Source: Alphaproteobacteria bacterium (GTDB lineage: Bacteria > Pseudomonadota > Alphaproteobacteria > Rickettsiales > JADKJE01). Taken from it: a stretch of 64,000 nucleotides of DNA. The notes under the pieces are model-generated. The model ran no database searches, was not told where the DNA came from, and was given only the letters and a program-made list of their open reading frames with translations. Below, piece by piece: positions 34,842 to 44,516 of the stretch. The translations under genes and the position numbers were made by a program. Where the stretch lies: the NCBI GenBank assembly GCA_016722515.1, contig JADKJE010000001.1, forward strand, positions 434,001-498,000. Direction: 5' to 3'. Numbering within the stretch: the stretch's first letter is position 1; each line of letters begins with the position of its first letter.

Positions 34842-35708
34842 ATGACTACGATTATTGATGGCAAAAAAGTTGCCCAATCCCTCCGCGATCAATTAGCAAT
34901 CGATGTTGCCCAATTTAAAAACGAACATGGCTTCGCACCTGGGCTTGCCGTTGTTCTGGTAGGCATGAATCCTGCCAGTCAGGTTTATGTAAAAAACAAA
35001 TGCGTGCAAACCAAGGAAGTGGGGATGGAATCATTTTCCTTTGAACTGCCAGAATCAACCTCACAGGCTGAATTGTTAAAACTCGTTGAAACCCTCAATA
35101 ATGATCCTAAAATACACGGTATTCTGGTCCAGCTTCCGTTGCCTAAGCATATTGAAGAAGCTGCCGTGATTGAAGCCATTCATCCCGACAAAGACGTCGA
35201 CGGATTCCATGTTGTCAATAGTGGCAAACTCATGACCGGACAAAAAGGCTTAGTACCGTGCACTCCCAAAGGTTCAATGATCCTGTTGCGGCAAATCCAT
35301 CCTTCCCTCGATGGTCTCCATGCCGTGGTGATTGGCCGTTCCAATATCGTGGGCAAACCTATTGCCCAATTATTATTGCAAGCGCATTGTACCGTGACCA
35401 TCACCCATTCTAAAACCAAAAATCTCGAAGAGATCGTGCGTCAGGGCGATATTGTCGTGGCTGCGTTAGGTAAACCTCATTTTGTGAAAGCATCCTGGGT
35501 TAAACCAGGTGCAACCGTTATTGATGTGGGTATCAACCGCATCACGACAAGCGATGGTAAAACCAAACTGGTTGGCGATGTTGACTATGATGAAGTAGCC
35601 GCTATTGCCGGTGCCATCACTCCCGTACCTGGGGGTGTTGGTCCGATGACAATTGCGTGCCTGTTACAAAATACGCTGGAAGCAGCGAAGCATCTGTTGT
35701 GTGCTTAA
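34842..35708 (+). CDS. folD: Methylenetetrahydrofolate dehydrogenase/cyclohydrolase
   Basis: The 288-residue product has the FolD motifs: the active-site pair Tyr49/Lys53 (YVKNK), HGILVQLPLPKHI, DKDVDGFH, the NADP site VVIGRSNIVGKP and the C-terminal PVPGGVGPMT. It interconverts 5,10-methylene- and 10-formyl-tetrahydrofolate, supplying one-carbon units for purines and formyl-methionine. Length is normal. It probably shares a transcript with the preceding reductase, 12 bases upstream. Confidence 0.97.
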   Translation: MTTIIDGKKVAQSLRDQLAIDVAQFKNEHGFAPGLAVVLVGMNPASQVYVKNKCVQTKEVGMESFSFELPESTSQAELLKLVETLNNDPKIHGILVQLPLPKHIEEAAVIEAIHPDKDVDGFHVVNSGKLMTGQKGLVPCTPKGSMILLRQIHPSLDGLHAVVIGRSNIVGKPIAQLLLQAHCTVTITHSKTKNLEEIVRQGDIVVAALGKPHFVKASWVKPGATVIDVGINRITTSDGKTKLVGDVDYDEVAAIAGAITPVPGGVGPMTIACLLQNTLEAAKHLLCA

Positions 35709-35825
35709 AAAAGTGAGAGTGACGGAGTTGTGGGGATCCAGCACAAAACTTATTGCATGACTACCACAATTACCCATTCTTCCTTTTTTAAGTATAACGT
35801 ATAAATTATATAGTTTATATGAAAC

Positions 35826-36506
35826 CTACGATAAACTTAAGAAAAACCCAGTTTCTATTACCTGCTTCACCAAAAACAAAGTGACAGGCCGCTTATGCTG
35901 CATAGAGTTTTTATCCAACGCACGCATCAGTCGGTTTATATAACCGTAGCTGCGTTCCCCATGTTTTAAAATAAAGGAAACGACCTCCGAAGACACGATC
36001 AGTTGGTGATCCGATGCATATTTATACATAATCACGCTCAATGTTTGTTCGTCAGGTTCGTGTAATTTCATAATTTCACAAGCCTTAATCCGAGACGACA
36101 CATCATTGATATGCCATTGCCAGTAGTAGGGATCAACTTGAGTGGTCATTAATAATTTTCCACCTAATTCTTTGATGGTATTAAATGTATGAAATAATAA
36201 AAGCTCATCGGCACGCTCAATGCCATCGACCACCACATAAGGTACAGGGATAATCCGCAAAAGATTATTCAGCCCTTCTGGAGATAGATTGGTTAAGTTC
36301 AGAAATGTTGCGCAATATTTGTTGGCCCAGATATGCGCTAAATGGGTTTTTCCTGAACCTTCAGAGCCACAGACCAACAAAGCATGTGCCAGCCATTGGC
36401 TGGTTTGCATTACATGTTGATATGATAACTCATGCGCGGGGCTTACATGGTAATCTGCTTCGCAATAGGAAGGTTGAAGCTCAAGATCAAGCACCATTTG
36501 CTGCAT
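35826..36506 (-). CDS. hda: DnaA-related AAA+ protein, Hda/HdaA-like
   Basis: From ATG 36506 the product is 226 residues. Near the N-terminus QMVLDLELQPSY resembles the sliding-clamp-binding motif of Hda. An AAA+ domain follows, with Walker A (GSEGSGKTHLAHIW) and a Walker B-like YVVVDGIERAD. There is no DnaA-type DNA-binding domain IV. Hda proteins stimulate ATP hydrolysis by DnaA after initiation. AAGG sits 8 bases before ATG 36506; the frame could extend to 36542, which would overlap the permease gene. The gap to that gene is then 10 bases, so the two are likely co-transcribed. Confidence 0.88.
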   Translation of the reverse strand: MQQMVLDLELQPSYCEADYHVSPAHELSYQHVMQTSQWLAHALLVCGSEGSGKTHLAHIWANKYCATFLNLTNLSPEGLNNLLRIIPVPYVVVDGIERADELLLFHTFNTIKELGGKLLMTTQVDPYYWQWHINDVSSRIKACEIMKLHEPDEQTLSVIMYKYASDHQLIVSSEVVSFILKHGERSYGYINRLMRALDKNSMQHKRPVTLFLVKQVIETGFFLSLS

Positions 36507-36516
36507 GTAATTTACC

Positions 36517-37644
36517 TTAAAAAGACTCCATGGTTTCTTCACAGACCACCACGCGCTTTCCTAAATACAGCACACTGTGACGATAACGATCGACAGAAAA
36601 CCGAATCAATACGCCGATCACAGCCGTTACCGGCACCGCAATCAATATACCAATAAATCCAAAGATAGCTCCACCAGACAGTAACCCAAACACAATCCAC
36701 AGCGGATGAAGCCCTACTTTTTTACCCACCAGTCGTGGAGTGACAATATTGCCCTCCACTATTTGCCCAACGGCAAACACGGCAACCACCATACCTAAAT
36801 GCGTCCAATCCCCCCAAAACTGGAAACCACCGACAATCATCCCAACCACAAAACCAAATAATAATCCTACATAAGGAATAAACGTCAGTATCCCCGTTGC
36901 CATTCCAATAAATAAACCAAACTGCAAGCCTACCGCTGTAAGGCCGATGCCATAAAATACGGCCAGAAAAAGGCACACATTGGTTTGCCCCCGAATATAG
37001 GCTGAAATGGTCTTATCGATTTCTTTGCATTGCTGGCGAATGGTTTCCGCATATTCAAGCGGCAGTAAATGATTGATATGTTCGATAAACTTATCCCAGT
37101 CTTTTAACAGGTAAAACGCAACCACTGGCGTGATGAATAAAAGCGATAACACGTTCACAACAGCTAGACCAGAATTCCACAAATCGCCCATCATTTGAGC
37201 CACATAACGCAAGATACTGGATGAAGCATCACCGAGAATTTCTTTTCCTTTTTCTACAGCACCTGGATCTAAATGCTCAATCACATCATAAACTTTGGGC
37301 ATCCATCTGGTTTCAATATACATCGAATATTCTGGCATTTTATGGATAAAGGCCAAAAACTGATCAGAAAAAATGGGCATTAACAATGCCACCAAAGTCA
37401 CCACAATCAGGAAAAAACTAAAACAGAGAATAAAGGTAGCCAATGATCGAGACACGCCCCATAATTCTAACCTATCCGCTGCCGGATCAAGAAAATAAGC
37501 AATAATAGCGGCCACAACAAAGGGCAATAAAATCCCTTTGATTAAAAAAACAAATAAACCCAGCAAGACTGCAATAACCAACCACATTGCCAATTTTTCG
37601 CGCAGCCGTAAGGTTTGAAGAATGGTTGTCATATCCCTATACAC
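36517..37644 (-). CDS. AI-2E/PerM-family transporter
   Basis: The 375-residue product has about eight hydrophobic segments in the AI-2E exporter family pattern. They begin at about 17-50, and the family hallmark is NIVTPRLVGKKVGLHPLWIVFGLLSGGAIFG. A large polar loop lies at about 110-150. Members export autoinducer-like or other small molecules or act as sodium/proton antiporters; the substrate here is not predictable. It overlaps the preceding DUF2066 gene by one base and precedes hda, a gene pair order also seen in other alphaproteobacteria. Confidence 0.85.
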   Translation of the reverse strand: MYRDMTTILQTLRLREKLAMWLVIAVLLGLFVFLIKGILLPFVVAAIIAYFLDPAADRLELWGVSRSLATFILCFSFFLIVVTLVALLMPIFSDQFLAFIHKMPEYSMYIETRWMPKVYDVIEHLDPGAVEKGKEILGDASSSILRYVAQMMGDLWNSGLAVVNVLSLLFITPVVAFYLLKDWDKFIEHINHLLPLEYAETIRQQCKEIDKTISAYIRGQTNVCLFLAVFYGIGLTAVGLQFGLFIGMATGILTFIPYVGLLFGFVVGMIVGGFQFWGDWTHLGMVVAVFAVGQIVEGNIVTPRLVGKKVGLHPLWIVFGLLSGGAIFGFIGILIAVPVTAVIGVLIRFSVDRYRHSVLYLGKRVVVCEETMESF

Positions 37645-38294
37645 TAATTAACAAACTGTAAGAGCGGAATTCCCCGTCTCGGCGTTAGCATGAACCCTTT
37701 TTGTTGTAAGGCAATACCAAATGCGTCAAAGGTTCCTTTATAATTCATATCGACGACCACTTGCTGTATGGTGATTTCCTTGACATTTAATTGCTTAATG
37801 CTGGTGATTTCCTTTAACTGTCCACGAATTTTTACCCATTGCGCAGGAGATGATACCGATATCGCAAAAAGCTGATGATTGCCATCGATTTTTTCCTTGG
37901 CACTTTTAGAATCAATTAGATTTTTTTGCTCTAACAATTGCCGTGCTTGCACAGGGTTGAAACTGATCTGCATAACAGCTTCATAATGCGATGCAGAAAT
38001 ATGCTCGTTTTGAACTTCCATACTCTGCACCAAGCGATTAATCTCAATCGCATCTATTTGCATTGCTGCTGCTTTGCTAGGCGGGATCAATCTTTCAGCC
38101 ACCGTTTTAAAGGCTTGAACCTGCCCATCCGCAATCGCTGTTTCCCGCGCCTGAGTAGCACTGACACCATCTGCAGCAATTTTTATATCTTTGACTTTAA
38201 ACAGGTCATCAGCATCAACGGTTGCAACGAAAAACAGGGCGATACACACAGATAGCAACCATGTGAAAGACTGCCAGGAATATCTGCTTCGCAT
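37644..38294 (-). CDS. DUF2066-like exported protein
   Basis: The 216-residue product has a signal peptide (cleavage near VDADD, about 27-29). The segment VKDIKIAADGVSATQARETAIADGQVQAFKTVAERL matches the start of the DUF2066 family in pattern. The rest looks like alternating strands and helices without motifs I know. Function is unknown. It starts 2 bases after the DUF2125 gene stop and overlaps the permease gene by one base, so all three belong to the fdx-to-hda run. Confidence 0.7.
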   Translation of the reverse strand: MRSRYSWQSFTWLLSVCIALFFVATVDADDLFKVKDIKIAADGVSATQARETAIADGQVQAFKTVAERLIPPSKAAAMQIDAIEINRLVQSMEVQNEHISASHYEAVMQISFNPVQARQLLEQKNLIDSKSAKEKIDGNHQLFAISVSSPAQWVKIRGQLKEITSIKQLNVKEITIQQVVVDMNYKGTFDAFGIALQQKGFMLTPRRGIPLLQFVN

Positions 38295-38296
38295 CG

Positions 38297-39766
38297 TTAG
38301 ATAGCTCCTTCCTTGGGCTCAATAGCAATAGCGACACTATTGGGAACGGCCGAAGATGCAGGTGTCATAGTCAACGGAACCGATGCTGAAGCTGCTGGAG
38401 CCGGAGTTTTAGACACTTGTGCCTGAGGCTTAGATTGCTCTTCAGGCTTTTTGGGCTGTACCTGAACCGGGGCAGCTGCTTTTGGTTTTTCACCAGGTTT
38501 AGCCGATGAATCCTTCGCAGGAGGCGCAGTTGTTGTTGTCGCAGGAGTAGATTGAGGTGTCTCAGGCGTTGTCTTACCAAATACTTCTTCAAAAATAGTG
38601 ATGGTCTGTGGAATAGTTTTGCCATTAATCACCGTTTGCTTCATCGGCTCGCGTTTGATTTCAAGTGATAAATCCACGCCAGAAATGGGCTGACCATCGG
38701 TACTCACCAGGCGGCGTGCTAGCAAATCATATTTCGCCAGCTCTTCGGCGTTAACCGTCACTGGTTGTATCTGACCATTAGCATCTTTATTTTCACCTGC
38801 AAATGTACGAACCATCGCCAGATTATCTCCAGCAATTTCAATCAACAAAGGAAAGTTTTTAACGTTGATATTAAATTGTCCAACAGGAAATAATTCATTA
38901 GCAACCGTACGCACACTTCCATTGATATTTAAATTTAAGTTTGCCGATTCCAGGGCTATTTTATTCACATCAATGGTAATCAGCGGAATCCCTTTCACTT
39001 TACTAAATTCGGCAGGAAGAGTCGATTTAACATCAACTTCCAGCGTATTAGGTCCTGTTTTAGAAAGGGTATGGAAATACGATCTCAATAAGGCGGGCAC
39101 CATTTCTTCTTTCATCGCCGTATTGATATAGGTAGGACCAGAATTTACAGCCAATGCCAGATTAATCTGATTATCTTTTTCATCGGATGCAGTTAAATGT
39201 AAATTTGTTGGTCCTTGAGTAAAGATAACACCCTCATGACCTTTAACCTGGATTGAATTTCCTTTATCCTGAAATAAGATATCCTGAGGATAGTTTTTGC
39301 CCCACACCACGCTTACTTGTGGTTTATCTTCAAATAGCTTAACAAGCTCAAGTACCGTTTCCTTTTTCCCATCAGCATTTGTTTTCACATAGGCAACATT
39401 GGCCTCTTTGGAGAATTCAAGGCTGAATGATTTGGGCTTGAAAATTGATGTACTCGATCTTACTTCAGAAAATTCCGAATTGATTTCGTATCCTAACGTC
39501 GGCAGATGAATGACCGGCTTATCAAAAACAAGCGTGACATAAAAAGGGTAACCTCTTAAAGACACGTTGCCATACGTAATCAAGGGCTGCTTTTGTCCAC
39601 CTTTGCCACTTGGCAATAAAATCTGTGCCAACATCTGTTCTGTATTTTTACGGACATCAACTGCTTTTTGGTACCAAAACACCGAATAACCCGCTAAAGC
39701 CGCGATCCCAAGTACAGCTACCCCAATCCCAACATATTTCCGAACGCATTTTTTTTTCTTGGTCAT
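38297..39766 (-). CDS. DUF2125-family membrane-anchored protein
   Basis: The 489-residue product has a basic N-terminus and a single membrane segment at about 11-31. The segment YGNVSLRGYPFYVTLVFDKP fits the DUF2125 pattern, an alphaproteobacterial family that probably faces the periplasm and resembles AsmA-type lipid-transfer proteins in its beta-rich layout. From about 385 the C-terminus is a low-complexity Pro/Ala/Lys/Gln-rich tail. Function is unknown. Confidence 0.72.
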   Translation of the reverse strand: MTKKKKCVRKYVGIGVAVLGIAALAGYSVFWYQKAVDVRKNTEQMLAQILLPSGKGGQKQPLITYGNVSLRGYPFYVTLVFDKPVIHLPTLGYEINSEFSEVRSSTSIFKPKSFSLEFSKEANVAYVKTNADGKKETVLELVKLFEDKPQVSVVWGKNYPQDILFQDKGNSIQVKGHEGVIFTQGPTNLHLTASDEKDNQINLALAVNSGPTYINTAMKEEMVPALLRSYFHTLSKTGPNTLEVDVKSTLPAEFSKVKGIPLITIDVNKIALESANLNLNINGSVRTVANELFPVGQFNINVKNFPLLIEIAGDNLAMVRTFAGENKDANGQIQPVTVNAEELAKYDLLARRLVSTDGQPISGVDLSLEIKREPMKQTVINGKTIPQTITIFEEVFGKTTPETPQSTPATTTTAPPAKDSSAKPGEKPKAAAPVQVQPKKPEEQSKPQAQVSKTPAPAASASVPLTMTPASSAVPNSVAIAIEPKEGAI

Positions 39767-39799
39767 ACGATTACTCCGCTACCTATAGTATTTTTATAT

Positions 39800-40144
39800 T
39801 TATTCCTCTTTGTTTCCCACCATCATATTGCGTGTCGCCGAGGGTAAGAAAACTTTCATTCCATCAAGTGCATCAGTCAAACGAATTTGACACCCTAGTC
39901 TAGAAGTATGAGTCAACCCAAACGCGAGGTCAAGCATATCTTCTTCTTCGTCTGATGCGGTATCTAATTTATCATACCATTTTTCATCAACCACAACGTG
40001 GCAAGTAGAGCATGCCAGCGAGCCTTCACACGCACCTTCCAAATCGATATGGTGTTGATGTGCTACTTCTAAAACAGAGAGCCCAACTGGAGCATCAATG
40101 GTTTTTTCTATTCCGTCTTTAAGGACAAAGGTAATTCTGGGCAT
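39800..40144 (-). CDS. fdx: [2Fe-2S] ferredoxin, Isc type
   Basis: The 114-residue product has the four ligand cysteines of adrenodoxin-type ferredoxins: Cys39, Cys45, Cys48 (CEGSLACSTC) and Cys85. It donates electrons in Fe-S cluster assembly on IscU. AAGGAG lies 6-7 bases upstream. In relatives fdx directly follows hscA; here a 3.7-kb ankyrin gene lies between, and fdx appears to have its own promoter at 40174-40202 and to lead the run fdx-DUF2125-DUF2066-permease-hda. Confidence 0.95.
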   Translation of the reverse strand: MPRITFVLKDGIEKTIDAPVGLSVLEVAHQHHIDLEGACEGSLACSTCHVVVDEKWYDKLDTASDEEEDMLDLAFGLTHTSRLGCQIRLTDALDGMKVFLPSATRNMMVGNKEE

Positions 40145-40516
40145 AATAACTCCTTGATCATATGTAAACCGGCACTATATCACGGAGGGTGGTTACAGAC
40201 AAGTCGCGATATAAGAGCCCTCACCTTCCCGCATCCCTACAAGCCACTTGGAGCAGCTGCTACCCATCGACATTAGCCGATTTGAACTTCATCTGCCATT
40301 TATTGATCGCCCATCTGAAGGGCGCATAGCCCATAGCCCCTAACCATGATCGGGTCGGCAACCCAATCCAAGCGGGCTGAGGATGGCAGAATTATGCAGT
40401 GGCACAGGCGCAGAATAATCCGGATAGATCACTCTGTTGCACAGCCATATACAGACCACTCAACCACTAAGCATGATGCTTCACTTTGCCATACTATTCT
40501 GTCAAACAAAACCTGA
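40145..40516. other. Intergenic region between fdx and the ankyrin gene
   Basis: These 372 bases hold no reading frame I can support. The fdx-proximal 60 bases contain the candidate promoter. The rest is noticeably more GC-rich than the ankyrin gene beside it and may be a remnant of older sequence or a decayed gene; I could not match it to a protein in any frame. Confidence 0.4.
40174..40202 (-). promoter_or_regulatory. Candidate promoter of fdx
   Basis: On the minus strand TTGTCT (40197-40202) and TATAGT (40174-40179) are spaced by 17 bases, about 24 bases upstream of the Shine-Dalgarno/start region of fdx. This would let fdx be transcribed despite the ankyrin insertion. Confidence 0.5.
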
Positions 40517-43500
40517 TCATCCACCCCTCCCTCTGTCTGCTACGTTAGATTTGCTTAAAAGAAGTTGTTCGAGATAACTTCCAGGTTTAACGTAGTCTAT
40601 TGCCCTGTTTCCACGGACATCATATTGGCCTATAGCCAGGTCATCATTCTTTGATTCAAGGAGTAATTGAGCGATACGATCATTTCCCTTTTTTAAAGCA
40701 CGTATAAGCGGAGTTTTGTTACCTATGGATGTACAAGTATTTAAACGAGCCCCCTTAGCAAGCAACTGCTCACATAAGTCAAAATCTTCTATTTTGATGG
40801 CATAATCCATGGCGGTATAACCTCCAGAATCTTGCAAATTGATGCCGATATCCCCTTTTTGTCCCAGAATTAACATAGCTACCTTAGGTCGACCATACTT
40901 AATTGCCCTCATAAGTGGGCTTTCTCTGCTACCATTTATGATGCTTAAATTAGCTCCTGCGTTTACCAATGAATTGATTATGTCATAATTATTTTGCAAT
41001 ACAGCCCAGTTGACGGCCGTATTACCCTCGAAATCTCGCAGATCTAACCCAATATCTTTATTTAAATTTTTAGCATTTATTAAACAATTAACGACACCAG
41101 CATGTTGCGCGATAACCGCACGCATTAATGGAGTAAAACCTTCGCTATCGATATCAGCTAGTTGCGCTCCCTTGTAAATTAATGATCCCATTATTGCAGG
41201 GTTCTTGGAATATCTAGCTGCGTAATGAACAGCCCTATCTCCCACTGAATCTCGTTCTTCTAGATCATATCCTAATTCAATTAATGTTTGTGCAGCATTA
41301 TCACAGCTATGCATACATGCTACCATCAGAGGAGTCATACCATAACTTTCTAAAATTTTATTTAAATTTATGTCTAAGAGTCCAGTTTCTTTTAATATAT
41401 TATATTCCTTTATTAGATGAGCATTATTTTCGAATACAGCTAAATAAGCAGCAGCTTCATAATGTCCATACGAAAGCGCCAAACCTGAGGGCGTTGTATC
41501 TTGACCATTTTTAGTCGCCATATTAGCTCCTGCGTTTGCAAGCCTTTGAAGAACCGAGTTACGATTATTCATTGCTGCGTAATGAACGGCCGTATTTCCC
41601 CATGAATCCTTCTCGTCTAGATCACATCCTAGTTTAATTAATTTTCGTGCAATTTTATTACGGTTATATTTACATGCGACTATCAGAGGAGTCATACCAC
41701 AACCTTCAAGTCTCCTATTTATATTGAAATTTATTGGCCTATTTCTACAAAGATTAATTGCTTTTATATCTTCTGCGACTACCGCCAAATAAACAGCAGC
41801 TTCATAATGTCCTCGCATCTGTGCCAGGCATAAAGGTGTTTTACCCGCAACATTTTGAATCTGCGCATCAGCACCAGCAGCAACAAGCATATCGATTATG
41901 TTGCACCGATTAAAAAATGCAGCATAATGCAAGGCGGTATAGCCCAATTTAGCTTTTGCATTAACTGCTAAATCTCTATGCTCCAGAAGGATTTCAACGG
42001 CATTAAAACAGCTATTAATACATGCGACTATAAGTGGCGAATATCCATCCTCACTCAACTGATAATTTACATCAGCATTTGCTTGTATTACCAGATTAAC
42101 TACATCGCGATTATCGGTTGAAACAGCAAAAAATATAGGTGTGAAACCACCAATCAAGGCATTTACTCCTATTTCCTTTTTGGAATTAACAAGACAACGG
42201 ATCATTCCAATATTTTTACTTTGTATTGCTGCAATTAATGGCGTACTGTTACTTAAGTTGCTTGGTACATCAAGAGGTATATCATGCGTTATCAATACGT
42301 CCATTATATCTATTTTATTTTGCTGGATTGTCAGCGTGAGGCCTTGATGGACAATAAAATCTATTATATGACTAGTTTTTTCGTTGTTTGCATTCTTGAT
42401 TGATTGAATCGTATTAGAAAGCAATACACATTGATTTTTGTCAATCAGGTACTTGATAAGCAGTTTAATGAGAGGCTCTTGCAGTGTGAACTGATTGTCA
42501 GACAAAAGTGCCACGATAAAGGCGTTTTGAGAATCGCCTGCCAATTGTTCTAATGTTTTAAAAGAATGATATTTAGAGATTTCAAGGGCCATGGCATCTG
42601 CTGCCATGTGCCAGTACTCTGGTGAGCTATCACTCAGAGTTTGCAATAAGGCTGATTCTGGTTTTTCAAGACAATGGAGATGCAATGCCAACATAAGCGG
42701 TTGGGTTTTTATCCACGATGTTCCCGTTTTTGGATCATAGCCAATAGTGGCATGTTTCTGTGAATTTAAAATAACGTTTTTCAATATGGAATGCCGATCA
42801 GATTCGTTTAGTTTGTTAAAGAATTCTATGAGAATAGCAGCCTCTTTTGATTGAAGAAACATGCCCTTACTTATACCCTCTTGTATTCTTAAGATGGCCT
42901 CATTACACAAACGTTCGAAATGAGTGTTGATATCGGTAACACCCTCAAGAGATGTATATAATACTTGATGCAAATCCATTAAGGGAGTGAGCCTTCCTAT
43001 AAAATTATCAAGTATGTCGCTTAGCGGCATAAATGGGGTTTTGCTGTGCCTAGGGTCTGCCAGTTTACAGCAATATTCTTGCCAGCGCTGCTTAACATTA
43101 TCTTCAGGCGCAATGTTGTCCTTGCCAAGGACGAGGTACGCTTGCATATCTGGCGTGCAGTAGGTTTCCATTTCTCTACTGAAGGATGCTATAGCTTTGG
43201 TGGTCATCGTCTCATAAAGATTTTGAGCTCCTACTTCACTTTGTTCTCCCTCGATTGACTTATAGACATAATCGAGGATCTGTAATTGTTGTTCATACGA
43301 ACATAGCCAGAATTGGTTAATAAGAGCCCGTTTGACTCCTTCACGTAATGGCTCTTCCAGTTGGTCTTTGCTAGAAGCAATGAAAATCAAGGGAGAGCAC
43401 TTGATATTGAGGGAAGCAAAGAAGTTATTAAATTGGCCTGAAGCGCAATATCCTCTTTTTTCCCTTATGCCAGCAGCAAGTAATTCCAAGCGGGAATGAA

Positions 43501-44218
43501 TGATCTGATGACGATAGGTTTCGGCAGGTTGTTCAGCATTTTCAAGGGCATTAATCAGCTCAATATCACAAGCTGAACGATACATGGGGTCATACACCAG
43601 CGATAAGATTAAAGCCAGTCCTTCATGCAATTTCATTTGGTAATGTACGAGGAATTCCTGATTTAAATGCTCAGGATCACTATATGCTTCGACCATGTCA
43701 GCAATATCTGGTGCGTAATCTTTTACCCATAGTTTAAAATTACCAAATAGAACCTGGCTATTATTAATATATTCAGGGTATAGCACATTGAGTTTTGAAA
43801 TCGATCGTTGAACACATAATGTCGTTATGGGATCATGGGTGTCTTGAATAATATTTCCTCCGCTCCTAACGTTATACTGAAGAAGTAATGTTTCAAGCGG
43901 TTGGTTATTTGCCTCCTTTGCGAAATCAAGTGCAGACCAGTACTGAATCGTGTCATCCAAGTCTTTATGTCGCAAAACAATTTCTTTATTAAACGTAAGT
44001 TCCTGCGCTTTTAGCTTTTCAAGGAAATACCGAACCAGATCAACGTTGCCGCTTTTAACACAATGGATGAAATACGGGGCAGATAGGTTGTCATGCGTCA
44101 CGAATTGATTGAGGTTATACGTCCTATTGTTCAGCTCTTCTTTGACCGCATCCAATGGCTTCACTGCATCTGTGTTACGAGATGGATTACTGTAAATGAT
44201 CTCAATAAGTAATGGCAT
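40517..44218 (-). CDS. 1233-residue ankyrin-repeat protein
   Basis: The N-terminal part has an ankyrin-like pair (about 38-120: SAPYFIHCVKSGNVDLVRYFL). A long helical region without recognisable motifs follows (about 130-640). Then a large ankyrin array spans about 640-1215, with repeats of the TPLxxAxxxxxxxxxxxLLxxGA type. Within it a block of three ankyrins of about 116-119 residues recurs three times (726, 842, 961), sharing GHYEAAxYLAV and GMTPLxVAC. No signal peptide or membrane segment is seen. Ankyrin proteins of intracellular bacteria are often secreted into host cells; here that is inference. The AT-rich gene has its own promoter and a good AAGGAAG site. It sits between hscA and fdx, breaking the usual isc order. 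Confidence 0.9.
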   Translation of the reverse strand: MPLLIEIIYSNPSRNTDAVKPLDAVKEELNNRTYNLNQFVTHDNLSAPYFIHCVKSGNVDLVRYFLEKLKAQELTFNKEIVLRHKDLDDTIQYWSALDFAKEANNQPLETLLLQYNVRSGGNIIQDTHDPITTLCVQRSISKLNVLYPEYINNSQVLFGNFKLWVKDYAPDIADMVEAYSDPEHLNQEFLVHYQMKLHEGLALILSLVYDPMYRSACDIELINALENAEQPAETYRHQIIHSRLELLAAGIREKRGYCASGQFNNFFASLNIKCSPLIFIASSKDQLEEPLREGVKRALINQFWLCSYEQQLQILDYVYKSIEGEQSEVGAQNLYETMTTKAIASFSREMETYCTPDMQAYLVLGKDNIAPEDNVKQRWQEYCCKLADPRHSKTPFMPLSDILDNFIGRLTPLMDLHQVLYTSLEGVTDINTHFERLCNEAILRIQEGISKGMFLQSKEAAILIEFFNKLNESDRHSILKNVILNSQKHATIGYDPKTGTSWIKTQPLMLALHLHCLEKPESALLQTLSDSSPEYWHMAADAMALEISKYHSFKTLEQLAGDSQNAFIVALLSDNQFTLQEPLIKLLIKYLIDKNQCVLLSNTIQSIKNANNEKTSHIIDFIVHQGLTLTIQQNKIDIMDVLITHDIPLDVPSNLSNSTPLIAAIQSKNIGMIRCLVNSKKEIGVNALIGGFTPIFFAVSTDNRDVVNLVIQANADVNYQLSEDGYSPLIVACINSCFNAVEILLEHRDLAVNAKAKLGYTALHYAAFFNRCNIIDMLVAAGADAQIQNVAGKTPLCLAQMRGHYEAAVYLAVVAEDIKAINLCRNRPINFNINRRLEGCGMTPLIVACKYNRNKIARKLIKLGCDLDEKDSWGNTAVHYAAMNNRNSVLQRLANAGANMATKNGQDTTPSGLALSYGHYEAAAYLAVFENNAHLIKEYNILKETGLLDINLNKILESYGMTPLMVACMHSCDNAAQTLIELGYDLEERDSVGDRAVHYAARYSKNPAIMGSLIYKGAQLADIDSEGFTPLMRAVIAQHAGVVNCLINAKNLNKDIGLDLRDFEGNTAVNWAVLQNNYDIINSLVNAGANLSIINGSRESPLMRAIKYGRPKVAMLILGQKGDIGINLQDSGGYTAMDYAIKIEDFDLCEQLLAKGARLNTCTSIGNKTPLIRALKKGNDRIAQLLLESKNDDLAIGQYDVRGNRAIDYVKPGSYLEQLLLSKSNVADRGRGG

Positions 44219-44260
44219 AACAGAGCTTCCTTTATCTACTCAAAATAAATTATGCCATCA

Positions 44261-44288
44261 ATTTTAGTGTTTTTATTCTAATTGTAAA
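44261..44288 (-). promoter_or_regulatory. Promoter of the ankyrin gene
   Basis: On the minus strand TTTACA (44283-44288) and TAAAAT (44261-44266) are spaced by 16 bases; each box matches the consensus at five of six positions. The start codon follows 43 bases later with AAGGAAG in between. The ankyrin gene therefore need not depend on the isc transcript. Confidence 0.6.
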
Positions 44289-44516
44289 TAAAAAATAATA
44301 TTTTATTATGAATTAACTTGAAGAATCCCCAGAACCTGATGGAAAATCCAAAGGCCGCTGTAAGCACTCGTGCCCAACAAGCAATACATTGATCTATCAT
44401 GATTATTCTGCGTCACCACACCATGACATCGTCCTCAGCCCGCTCGGTCCTAGAACCCAGCAGGGGTATATTAGGTGCTTATGGCTCTTGCTTTAGTTTT
44501 AACTGTTTTGCTAGAC

